Assembly: GCA_022385755.1 (NCBI GenBank)
Contig: MU278359.1
Location: forward strand, 543,670-560,104
Direction: 5' to 3'
DNA length: 16,435 nt
Source: Trametopsis cervina
Lineage: Eukaryota > Basidiomycota > Agaricomycetes > Polyporales > Irpicaceae
Under the pieces are notes generated by a model that made no database searches, was not told the DNA's origin, and saw only the letters and a program-made list of their open reading frames with translations. This document shows positions 1 to 8,401 of this stretch, one piece after another; within the stretch, counting starts at the first letter, position 1; the number at the start of each line of letters is the position of its first letter. The translations under genes and the position numbers were made by a program.

Positions 1-434
1 TTTACTATTCTACCATTATAGCACTATGTAGTCAGTCCTTTATTAACACTCTATTAATTGCCTTAAAGGGAAATAAAGATCTATGACTATGTAATAAGCA
101 TATTCTCAATAAGTAACAACTTTATTTGTATTGAGTAAGAAAACATATTACTATCATTTGTTATTAAGTAACCAAAGCTTAGTAGTCATTAATGATAGTA
201 TAACAAATTTATGAACAAGGCTTCAAATAGACATCAAGGACCCCAGATACCCTATGATGCGGTATTATTCTGTGGTCTACCAAGCTATTATATAGGTCTC
301 CCAGATCAGCCCAGGGCAACCTATTAGAAAGCCCAAAGCGCCCGTCTAGTTGATCCTAAGCAGCCGTAGGTGACTCAGGCTATCAAGGGAGGGGTGCAAT
401 TAGCAGCCTCCACATATAGATGACATGAGGGCTA
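1..434. other. Gene-free stretch downstream of the gypsy gag remnant
   Basis: No gene is supported here. On the minus strand this is where the zinc knuckle, protease and reverse transcriptase of the gypsy element should follow gag, but I see none of them. After the gag stop the same frame is interrupted by many stops. Another minus frame between about 379 and 209 is open apart from one stop, but shows no family motif. Bases about 90-180 contain loose copies of the TTGTTA/GTAAGTA minisatellite that is abundant further right, suggesting that similar repeat sequence replaced or invaded the pol part of the element. Confidence 0.5.
90..180 (+). repeat. Degenerate copies of the GTAAGTA minisatellite
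   Basis: Fragments such as TCAATAAGTAAC, TTGAGTAAGAA and TTGTTATTAAGTAAC resemble units of the ~21-bp minisatellite found in clean arrays at about 7640-7830, 8080-8401 and 9728-9945. Spacing is irregular and the copies are diverged, so this is a weak call resting on resemblance to those arrays. Confidence 0.4.
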
Positions 435-2729
435 TTAGCACCTTGTCCCAGTAGCCTGATGAGTGATACCATCATGTATTCTGCGATATAGTTCCATCGC
501 CCAATTGCCATTCTCAACTTCAATGGCGCCTTTCAACAGGTTCGAGTATGTTGAGTTCTCAGCAGTGAGCTTATACACCAAGATGAGGTGCATGGCTATG
601 TTCTGTGGGAGTGCTCTCATGAACTTCTTTCTCAGCGAGTATGCGTCAGGTGGCTGCACCATGCGGTCTGCATGCTTCATAATCTCATTGGACAGTCCTG
701 CGACTCCGGTTATTGCATTGAATTGTACTTGTTCGTATCGTTCTGATGTAAGCTGCATGGTAGCTTTGTGTACAAAGCATTCTTGTAAGGCATATACGAC
801 ACCCAGTAAGGTCCATGTCCATTGTTTCCACTCCGGTGCACGCACTTCCGCATTATACCACTGCAGTGCTTGCTTAGATTGTAGATCTCCGAGCACAATG
901 ATGTGTTCTTGATCAAGGAACTGTCCCACGAATCTCGTCATGCAAAAGAATCTACTTATATTGATGACCCACTCACTAAACGACTCTACATTATCTTCTC
1001 CTGCATATGTAGTAGGAGTAGACACTTTGATATTGCGATTCAGTACGGGGAGGTCATGTGCGTTGACTGACAGGTCTTGTCTGAAGATGTCCGATATCCA
1101 TTGTCTAGTTCTTTCTTCGTACGCTTCTGGCTCGGGTGCTTCTTGTGCCTCAATGGTGTGGGTATGGTTTCTAGCTTGTCGCTGCGTACTCACTGGGGCG
1201 GAATATCTTGGGTTCACGCCTACCCTCACCATCTCTACTTGGGAGATGAATGGAGGATTGTCTTCTTGATATGCCTCATCATCATTGAACGGAGTTCCAT
1301 GGCCTCGATTGCTATATCCGATTGGCCTCCGTCCTGGTTCCTCTGAGTTGCTATCCTCTGATCCTCTATCTTCCGGACTCCTTCCCCCTTGCCTTACTCT
1401 ACAATGCACTGCTTCTGGATTTCGTTCCCTTCCATTGCGATTGGTTAGTCCTGCTTCCCTAAAGCAAGTTCACTCGTCCTTTCTGTGCCATAATGATTGA
1501 GGTGACTCGTTAGGCACTGCTTCCTGTTTGTTTCGCATGAATCGAGCTCATCCCTCTTGGTCTCTGGGGAATATGTTGTCTCTGAGTCTGAGGGATGCGG
1601 GTATAGGTAGGCTGAGTTGTGCGTGATGAACTCCTTGACTATGCTCTCTCTGTGTCTCTACTAGCTGCGCTGAGAGAGACTGAAAACGGTCTTCATCTGC
1701 CTCTACTTGACAGATAAGTGTCTCGACGTCCTGCTGTCTTTGAGCATGGAGTTCGTCAATCTCGTCTCTGAGTTCATGGAGGTGGTAGTACTGAGTTTGC
1801 ATGATGTCGTCCAGAACAGCAAGTTTGGAGGTAGGTGCCGGGGGATATGCGACTTCTGGAACTGTTGGGAGAGCAAGTACGTTATGTCTGTGCATTCGTG
1901 CCTCTGCTTGTGTAGGAGTCTGGCTGTTGAATGCTTGGTGTTCACGAGCTAGTATAGGAGGTGATCTTGGGAGTCCCCAAGGCTTGCGAGGTTGTCGTGA
2001 TGCCGAGTCATAAGGAAATGAACTTGTTCCCCCTGCTTCTTGTCGACCTAATTCCTCTGGGTTCTCTGGGTCATAGTACATGTCCTCCAAGTTGTCAACT
2101 TCTACAGATCTGGTGTGAGCCACCTCTGCATAGTCTTGGACTGTATTTTGCTCATTATACCGAGCTTGCGTGGTGATTTGCTCATAGGACCGAGCACGGT
2201 GTGTGTCTTGCTCATTGGACTGAGCATATATGCTGTCTCGCTCAATGGCCCGAGCTGGCTGGTCGTAGGGTGCAGTTTTCAGCCTGCCCCTTTCCGCGAG
2301 GTTTGTTTCCATGGCATCGAGGTTGGTTGAAGTTTGCTCGTTAGACCAAGCGTGTCCTGAAGTGGGGGTTTTGAAGCTCCTTGCCCTTGGCTCGGTCAAA
2401 CAAGCACTTGCAGGGTGGTGAGTGAGGATGGCTTGAACGTCATTGGTTGAGCTAGTCGACGATGCCCTTGAGCAACTCCGAGTCACTGGGCTGCTCGTCG
2501 TTTCGTGGGCCGGAGTGTCTTCCTTTCCAATTTCGTCAGCCCTTGCTACTTGTTCTGACTTTGTTGCCTCGTTTGAGTAAGTCGTGCCCAGGTCCTGTGC
2601 GGCCCCTGGCGCTGCGACATCGTCTTTCCCAGCAGGGTCCTTGGCCTCGGTTGCCGTAGTTCCTGCATCTGTTCGCGATGCGATGGACTTTGGGATCTTT
2701 GATCTGGGTTTTCTTTTGTTGTTACTCAT
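435..2729 (-). pseudogene. gag: Ty3/gypsy retrotransposon Gag polyprotein, with two in-frame stops
   Basis: This is the capsid-type protein of a fungal Ty3/gypsy LTR retrotransposon, which in an active element would build the cytoplasmic virus-like particle. One minus-strand frame runs from the ATG at 2729 to the TAA at 435 (764 codons) and is broken by TGA at 1548-1550 and TGA at 1470-1472. In order it has a basic N-terminus (KRKPRSKIPK near residue 5), a long low-complexity Ser/Thr/Glu region with a 10-residue repeat (about residues 155-194), a predicted coiled coil (about 302-365), and the Retrotrans_gag core (about 569-740). The core contains STPTTYAGEDNVESF and ALQWYNAEV, the pattern usual for basidiomycete gypsy Gags. 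No CCHC zinc knuckle, protease, RT or integrase follows. It is divergent from the copia ORF starting at 3349. The family call is strong. That the element is dead follows from the stops and missing pol. Confidence 0.88.
2148..2267 (-). repeat. Four tandem 30-bp repeats inside gypsy gag
   Basis: Four units begin at 2148, 2178, 2208 and 2238, each with a conserved 18-base part (TTGCTCATTATACCGAGC and variants) and a 12-base variable part. The period is a multiple of three, so on the coding strand they give a 10-residue peptide repeat with core SNEQ, SYEQ or YNEQ. A diverged fifth SNEQ copy lies near 2334-2351. Preserved reading frame fits expansion while the gag was still translated. Confidence 0.8.
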
Positions 2730-2953
2730 CTTCTATGGGCAGTTTTTTCTCCGGTGCCGGTGTGCACTATTATAGGTTTGCTTTCGAGAACTTAAAAAAG
2801 TATAAGTGTTTGCCCTCGAATTCTTACGTTCTCTGCTGATGTAAGTTTGACCAAATCTATTCGGAACCTACAAGATGTACAGGAGTAAAGTAAAAGGTGG
2901 AGAACTCCTACAGAGATCGCTTGCATATATATGTAGATCTACGGTTCTACTGT
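2730..2953 (-). promoter_or_regulatory. Probable 5' leader or LTR end of the gypsy element
   Basis: This lies directly upstream of the minus-strand gag ATG, where the element's 5' leader and LTR belong. It contains a TATA-like stretch (ATATATAT, about 2925-2934) and an A-rich run at about 2792-2800. I could not find a convincing TG...CA LTR boundary or a certain primer-binding site. Only position and the TATA-like sequence support the call. Confidence 0.3.
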
Positions 2954-3149
2954 CTGATGCCCAGGTACTCAGTCCAACCCTACCCCGTGCTACATCTCCC
3001 TTACACAAATGTTACTTACTCCATTTACTTATTTGCAACAAATTCTGTTTGACTTTATACGTACTTACTCAATACTTAGTCCATACTTACTCACTACGTG
3101 GTCAATACATAATCCACACTTAATGCATACATACTTACTCCTGATGCCC
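2954..3149. repeat. Minisatellite insertion bounded by 9-bp direct repeats
   Basis: CTGATGCCC occurs at 2954-2962 and again at 3141-3149. Between them, from about 3001 to 3140, is the minisatellite in reverse orientation (TACTTACTC, TTACTTACTCC). The stretch around 3009-3036 is nearly the reverse complement of about 8366-8392 in the large array. The 9-bp duplication looks like a target-site duplication from an insertion of about 178 bases. The ends show no clear terminal inverted repeats, so the mechanism is open. Confidence 0.6.
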
Positions 3150-3171
3150 TATGGATGACTAAGCGATACAG

Positions 3172-3179
3172 TATATAAG
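3172..3179 (+). promoter_or_regulatory. TATA box of the plus-strand copia element
   Basis: TATATAAG lies 177 bases before the gag ATG at 3349 and 108 bases before the primer-binding site, where an LTR promoter is expected. The LTR's own 5' boundary could not be fixed because of the adjacent minisatellite insertion. Confidence 0.5.
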
Positions 3180-3279
3180 TTATACCGCTATCAAATACGA
3201 TCTTCATCTTTTGATCCCACTTCTCTCTCCTGACTCTCATCCTCCCTGCGTGCTCAACTAACTCATAACCTGCGTAAAA

Positions 3280-3290
3280 GGTTATGAGCC
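3280..3290 (+). other. Copia primer-binding site (initiator tRNA-Met half-molecule type)
   Basis: GGTTATGAGCC is complementary to the anticodon-loop region (GGCTCATAACC) expected of a fungal initiator tRNA-Met. Copia-class elements are known to prime from an internal tRNA-iMet fragment. It lies 58 bases before the gag ATG. The 9 bases CTCATAACC at 3262-3270 are the exact reverse complement of 3280-3288, so the site could fold into a 9-bp hairpin with a 9-base loop. Confidence 0.6.
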
Positions 3291-3348
3291 TCGCCTAAAC
3301 TCATTTCTTCGCTCTTAGCTTCTCTACTACACTGATCTCTTTCAGTTG

Positions 3349-5640
3349 ATGAGCTCTGATCGCACTGATCAAGCCCCAACTCGTCGTTCCACTCGAGAAC
3401 GCACTCAAACCAACTTCTATCGAGGAACTTTCCCTCAACCTCGTCCACGAAATCCTACTCGCAGGAAAACTCCTGTCTACACTCCTACTCCAACTCCTCC
3501 TCCTACTTCGCCCCTTTTCACTATGTCTAGCACAGCTACAACCAAACCAACTCGCATCGTACCTCCCAAGGAGTCTACTACTCCGTCAAGCGACCCTCCT
3601 GCTGCTGGAACTTCCACTGTTCCTCTCCCAGAGACTGAGCACCAAGAAGAAGAAGAAGATGACAATGAATTGTCCTCACCTCCTTCTTGTCGAGTCTCTG
3701 CACCTTCAGCTGATCGATGTCGTACTCCATTCGACACTCTTCGAGATGACCATTGTCGTCGTCACCCCAACTCGCCAGATGATGATAGCGACGACCCCAT
3801 GGGCGATGATGAACGACGCCGAAGGCAACAAGGCAAGAAGTCAGCTCGCCCTTCCCCATCTCCTCCTCCTCCGCCGGGTCCTCCAGGTCCACCGGCAACT
3901 CCCTCTTTGCACTCGGCACGATCTGTGTCGGCCTTACTATCCTATCCCCCTCAAGTGGATAAGGATTACTCAATGTCCCTGAGTGACATCAGCAAAGCCT
4001 TCGTCGATGTTGGCAGGCTCACTGGCTCTGATACTTGGCCGATGTGGAAATTCCGCGTCGAGACTGCTCTGTCCACTGTCCTGGACTTCTACGCTCTTCG
4101 CGGAGGCCTGACTGTGCCTGGTGAAGTTACTCGAGCTGTCTTCAATGTCATGACTGGCCACATCAGTGACTCTGTCATGGCCAACTACCTTAACGAACGT
4201 ATTCCCCATATTCTCATGGATAAACTGCGCGAACGCTTCGATCCAAAGACTACGGTCTCAGATGCGAACGAAATCTTCCAACTCTTCCACCTTCACCGTC
4301 CTATCTTCGAAATGGACAAGCTACTCGACGACACGCAGAACCTGCACGACAAACTCATCACTAAAGGTATCAAGATTCCCTTGCACATCTTCTACTCTGC
4401 CATCGTCGGCATCATTCCCCCCGTATATAATCATACTCGCTAGAGCTATGAGGCTGGTGTTCGTGCTATCACGCTACCTGGCCAGAAGTTTGACTACAAG
4501 CCCACCGCACTCATCAACAAGTTGCGTCGTGAGTTCAACAACTGGCGACTTACGCACCCCAAGACTACTGAGTCGAAGGGATCCTCCACGCTTGTTCTTC
4601 GTGACAAGCCGTCTACTAAGCCCTTTGTATCGCAGAACAAAGGCCCAAACGTCGAACGCTCGACAAAAACTATCTCTACAGCTCACGCTGCTGCAGTGCC
4701 CTACTCCAAAGACAAAGCAGATCAAAGCCAAAGGAAATGCTTTAACTGCAACGAGCTTGGCCATACGACGCCAACATGTCCTAAGCCTTGGACAGAAAAG
4801 TCGAAAGCAGCCATGAAGGCCAAAGGCATTATTCGCAAGAGTGTTGCTTCTGCTGCTTGTGGCAAGAAGAAGTCGGCCGCCTCTGCCTCCACTACTGTAA
4901 CTGGTCTTTCGGCCAACGTTACCTCTGCCCCTATCGCGTCGGGCAGTAGAACCAGCCAGAGTGCGTGGATTGCCTCTCTGTCTGATGCTGACGTCGAAAT
5001 GCACGTAAGTCCTACTACCATTTCCACTTCCACTTTACTACCACTTTTCGCGACTTTGTCATCTGACAAGTCGATCCATGTGATCGATACTGGTGCTACT
5101 ATTCATTGTACACCTTATCGCGACCTACTCATTAGCGTCCATACCATACCAACTATCATACTGACTGTCGCCAACTCAGAACAACCAGTACTCAAACTCG
5201 CTGGCGATCTGGTCTTGAACGTGGAACAGGAAAATGGTAAGCCTACTCAAATGCTGCTAAAGAACGTATACTATAACTCACTGCTACCCTTCACTTTAAT
5301 CAGTGTCTCCAAAATGGATTCTGATTATCGTTTCTCTTTCTATCGAAATACTTGTACTATATATGACTCCAATTCAACTTGTGTAGCCGTGGTTAAGAAA
5401 TTAAATGATTTGTACTCCCTCACATCCACTCGTATGGCTTCTTTAGCAACTGTGCATAACTCTGAAATAACACTGCTTGAACTTCACAAGAAACTTGGAC
5501 ATATAAGCTATTTCCAGATTAAGAAACTACTCGAGACGTCAAAACTTGTTATTACAACTCCCATTACTGATTGCACGGAAACCCCTTGCGAGGATTGCGT
5601 ATTGAATAACATCCATCGCAATCCAGTTCAAGACTCATAA
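3349..5640 (+). pseudogene. gag-pol: Ty1/copia Gag-protease-integrase N-terminus, truncated, one in-frame stop
   Basis: This is the front half of a copia polyprotein. The true ATG is at 3349; the codon at 3346 is TTG. In order it has an Arg/Thr/Pro-rich N-terminus, an acidic stretch, a polyproline tract (about residues 169-183), the copia Gag domain (about 223-363; LTGSDTWPMWKFRVETAL), a CCHC zinc knuckle (C464, C467, H472, C477; CFNCNELGHTTPTCP), an aspartic protease with DTGA at 580-583, and a GAG-pre-integrase/integrase zinc region (H713, H718, C747, C750). TAG at 4441-4443 interrupts the frame inside Gag, and the same frame resumes beyond it. The ORF ends at TAA 5638-5640, inside a foldback repeat starting at 5627, so the integrase core, RT and RNase H are missing. 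Domain calls are firm. Inactivity follows from the stop and truncation. Confidence 0.92.
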
Positions 5641-6231
5641 AACAGCACTGAGGCATGGAATACACTTCAAATGAGAGGGGCTCTTAGCTAGAAGTGTTTT
5701 ATGAGCCAAACCAAGTCCCATCAAAGTTGAGCGCCTATTTTACGATTCCTGAGGTACGAAGTTAGAATCGTTCCAGTACGGTCTGGCACTTTGACGTCTT
5801 GCGACATGTGACGCTTTTTGATCCCAATGCGTGGGAATTTTGTCTGAATACACTTTTATAACCACATTTAGTTACTATTTTGTATGGTTTTGATGGCATT
5901 AGTAGCAGTTATTGACCCATTACCATTTTGTGTAGTTGAGCGCTTATTTGACATTACAAAACTTCCTCGATTTTTATAGCCTCCCCATTCTAAAATGTCC
6001 CACCACTTTGTGTACCTACATGTAGCCATGATATTGGGCTACACTGTGGTCACCTTTATTAAGGAAACCATGCAGAATTGAAAGTCAAAAGTGGGAAACA
6101 CAATTGCCCTTTTTGGGAAATAAGCGCCCAACTTTGATGGGCCTCGGTTTGGCCCATAAAACACTTCTAGCTAAGAGCCCCTCTCATTTGAAGTGTATTC
6201 CATGCCTCAGTGCTGTTTTATGGGTCTTGAA
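5627..6231. mobile_element. Foldback element with ~114-bp inverted arms
   Basis: Bases 5627-5740 and the reverse complement of 6118-6231 match over 114 positions with about six differences by eye, mostly transitions. Each arm also carries a smaller inverted repeat (CTCATAAAACA at 5634-5644 against TGTTTTATGAG at 5695-5705). The left arm begins within the last codons of the copia ORF and supplies its stop. No ORF with a transposase motif lies between the arms. I found no target duplication and copia does not resume after 6231. It may therefore be an inverted duplication of part of unit U rather than a free element. Confidence 0.7.
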
Positions 6232-6405
6232 AGCTTGCATTGTCTATGTTTTTCGAGTATTTTGTGTTTTCTGAGCTTAATAATGCAGCTACAGCAATGC
6301 CGTGCATGGTAGGAGGATCAGATTAGATAAGCGCACACCGTCCATTTTGGGAAGTCAAACTTCCACGGTCTGTCCATACCTTTATATGTCTAGGTTTCAC
6401 TCAAT
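5740..6405 (+). repeat. Unit U, copy 1
   Basis: This starts TTACGATTCCTGAGGTACG and aligns along its length with 6451-7117, and in inverted form with 10787-11170. It includes the right arm of the foldback and a copy of module M (6250-6370). Traces of a coding frame are visible (LFDPNAWEFCLN, GISSSY), interrupted by stops. No known family is recognised. Confidence 0.8.
6250..6370 (+). repeat. Module M, copy 1 (in U1)
   Basis: This ~120-bp module has fixed landmarks: TTTCTGAGCTTAATAATGCA, then ATCAGATTAGATAAGCGCAC, then CATTTTGGGAAG and CCACGGTC. The same landmarks in the same order and spacing appear six more times in the window, all in plus orientation. Confidence 0.75.
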
Positions 6406-6450
6406 ACTCAAGCTATAACAGCCATGTAACATCTCAGACATATGCCCACA

Positions 6451-7117
6451 TTACGATTCCTGAGGTACGAAGAAAAGAATCGTTCCAGTAACGTCTGGCA
6501 CATTGGGGTTTTGCGACATCGACAGTTTTGTCCCCAATGCGTGGGAATTTTTGTTTGAATACACTTTTATAAGCATGTTTTGTTACCATATTGTATACTT
6601 TTGATGGCATTAGAAGCAGTTATTGACCCATTACTATTTTGTGTAGTTGGGCGCTTATTTGAGATTACAAAACTTCCTCGATTTTTACAGCCTCCCCATT
6701 CCAAAGTTTCCCAGCAATTCATATATCAGCATGTAGCCATGACATTGGGCTACACTGTAGTCACCTTTGCTAAGGAAATTATGCAAGACCGAGAACTGGA
6801 GATGGAAAACACATATGCCCTTTTTGAGACATAGGCGCCCAACTTTGATGGGCCTCAGTTTGGCTCATAAAACACTTCTAGCAAAGAACCCCCTTCATTT
6901 CATATGTATTCTATGCCTCAGCGTTATTTTATAGGCCTGAAGTGATTACTTTGTTGATGCTTTTTGAGTATTTTGTGTTTTCTGGACTTAATAATGCAAC
7001 TACTGCAAAGCCGTACACAGTGGGAGGATCAGATTAGATAAGCGCACACCTTCCATTTTGGGCAGGTAAACTCCCACGGTCTGTCTTCACCTTTATATGT
7101 ATGCCCTTCACTTAATA
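6451..7117 (+). repeat. Unit U, copy 2
   Basis: This is a tandem direct copy of 5740-6405 with few length changes, starting with the same TTACGATTCCTGAGGTACG. It carries an 84-codon plus frame (6580-6834, no ATG at its start) and, in a different frame, a peptide (RYEEKNRSSNVWHIGVL) that matches the inverted copy with mostly conservative changes. It ends with module M and a shared CACCTTTATATGT stretch. Function is unknown. Confidence 0.8.
6961..7082 (+). repeat. Module M, copy 2 (in U2)
   Basis: Same landmarks as the copy at 6250-6370, with TCTGGACTTAATAATGCAAC, ATCAGATTAGATAAGCGCAC and CCACGGTC. Confidence 0.75.
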
Positions 7118-7161
7118 CATAGCATATGAGGGACAAGCGACATCTCAGTTGTATGCTAATA

Positions 7162-7397
7162 TGTATTACGTAATATATTCTGATTTTAGCGCATTTTTCC
7201 GCATCTTATTGAGCTCTGTATGTAGCATTTGGTGCAATTTCTAGCAAAAAAACGCGATTTACGAGGTCACATGACCGTGGGAAGGTCATGTGATCGTGTG
7301 AGAGAGGGTTTCTAAGCCTTCCAGAATTTCTGGCGATTTTTCCAGACTTTTCCCGATTTTATTGGAGGCTCTACAGCTGATTTTAGCGAAAACAGCC
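7162..7397 (+). repeat. Segment S, copy 1
   Basis: This ~236-bp segment recurs at 9086-9320 in the same orientation. Shared landmarks are TTTTAGCGCATTTTTCC, TCACATGACCGTGGGA, TAAGCCTTCCAGAATTTCTG and TTTTAGCGAAAACAGCC. It contains a perfect 10-bp inverted repeat (7267-7276 with 7284-7293). No ORF is supported. Confidence 0.8.
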
Positions 7398-7470
7398 CAA
7401 AAAAGTGCCAAATAAGGCCACATAAATGCCGCTGGAGGCCACTGGGCACCTTGTAAGAGTACTTATTCCA

Positions 7471-7512
7471 CCCACCGCTGAAGCGCCGGGATTTCAGCGC
7501 TTCAGTGGTGGG
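7471..7512. repeat. Strong hairpin with 16-bp arms
   Basis: CCCACCGCTGAAGCGC at 7471-7486 pairs with GCGCTTCAGTGGTGGG at 7497-7512, leaving a 10-base loop. Only one position is not Watson-Crick, and it is a G-T pair on one strand. It is GC-rich in an AT-rich neighbourhood and lies between segment S and the tRNA-like sequence. It has no T-run typical of a terminator. Confidence 0.8.
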
Positions 7513-7539
7513 CAGGATAAGCTTGATGAGTCATGCAAT

Positions 7540-7611
7540 GCAGCCAGCAGGATTTGAACCCCAGGCCGGCCACAGACAAAACAGAGCACTTAACCACTGA
7601 ACTACTGTGAC
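7540..7611 (-). other. tRNA-like sequence with Pol III A and B boxes (eroded)
   Basis: On the minus strand there is a perfect A box (TAGTTCAGTGG, 7594-7604) and a perfect B box (GGTTCAAATCC, 7550-7560), spaced as in a tRNA of about 72 bases. The acceptor and T stems pair poorly and no clear anticodon stem forms, so this is not a working tRNA. The likeliest reading is a tRNA-derived head of a SINE-type element. It sits just before a minisatellite array, as does the second tRNA-like sequence at 9486-9557. Confidence 0.55.
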
Positions 7612-7639
7612 ATGTGAAGACCACATTTGATACAAATGA

Positions 7640-7830
7640 GGTATGTAACAGAGTAAGTAAGGAGTATTACCAGGTAAGTAGCGCTTTGTTATAGAGTAAG
7701 CATTTAGTGTTATTGAGTAAGTAGGATTTGTTATAAGGTAAGTAGGAGTTGTTAGCAAGTAAGTAATATATGTTACTGAGTAAGTAAGAGTTGTTATTGA
7801 GTAAGTAGGAGTTGTTACCAAATAAGTAAT
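7640..7830 (+). repeat. GTAAGTA minisatellite array 1 (~21-bp unit)
   Basis: About nine units of a ~20-22-bp repeat with consensus close to TTGTTAYYRAGTAAGTAGRAG. Because most units are 21 bases, two of the three minus frames stay open and encode heptad repeats (such as YLLNNNS). These are best read as a by-product of the period. The array runs directly into the conserved GGCGCCC segment. Confidence 0.85.
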
Positions 7831-8079
7831 GTTTACTTACCAAATTAGGCGCCCGGATTTGACCCCTCCAGAACGTACCCATGGTATAGTACACCTTGTT
7901 ATTATCAACACTAACAGTATTGCTTAGAAATTGAAGTCTCTAGGGATGAAATAAACTTGCCCAAATGCGGAAATATGGCTTGCAATTTCGATGTTTTGGC
8001 AGTATTTTGCACTTTCTGAGCTCAATAATGCAGCTAGAGCAAAACTGTTTGTAGTGATGACATCACACTAGCTATGAAG
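7831..8079 (+). repeat. Conserved post-array segment, copy 1 (truncated), with module M copy 3
   Basis: This starts GTTTACTTACCAAATTAGGCG, continues through TGACCCCTCCAGAA and CCCATGGTATAGTACA, and includes most of module M (about 7990-8078). It is cut short by the next minisatellite array just after GATGACATCA. The same segment follows the arrays ending at 8401 and 9945. Confidence 0.8.
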
Positions 8080-8401
8080 TATGTATTAATGAGTAACTAC
8101 TACTGTATTACTGGATAAACAAAAGTTGTTACCGGGTAAGTAAAGGTTTGTTATCAAGTAAGTGGCTTTTGTTAACATGCAAAGTAGGTTTGTTATTGAG
8201 TAAGTAGAGGTGTATTATGAAGGAAGTAGAATTTATTACTAAGTAAGTAGAACTTGTTATCAAGTAAGTAGAGACTGTTATCAAGTAAACAGAAGTTGTT
8301 ATCAAGTAAGTAGACATTGTTACCGAGTAAGTAATAGTTGTTACCAAGTAGATAGAACTTGTTATCAATAAGTAAATGGAGTAAGTAACATTTGTTACTG
8401 G
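8080..8401 (+). repeat. GTAAGTA minisatellite array 2, the longest
   Basis: About fifteen units of the ~21-bp repeat, for example TTGTTATCAAGTAAGTAGAC. Minus frames across it are open in two registers with YLL/YLI heptads. It ends in the 15-base palindrome GTAAGCAATGCTTAC at 8402-8416, after which the unit orientation flips. Confidence 0.87.

Noticed and set aside
6580..6834. 84-codon plus ORF in unit U copy 2 as an intact gene
   Set aside because: It starts at TTG, the same frame is broken by stops in copies 1 and 3, and a different frame shows the shared peptides upstream of it.
7540..7611. Functional tRNA gene
   Set aside because: The A and B boxes are good but the acceptor, anticodon and T stems do not pair.
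7640..8401. CRISPR array
   Set aside because: The units are contiguous ~21-bp repeats with drift and no unique spacers of even size, and the context is eukaryotic.
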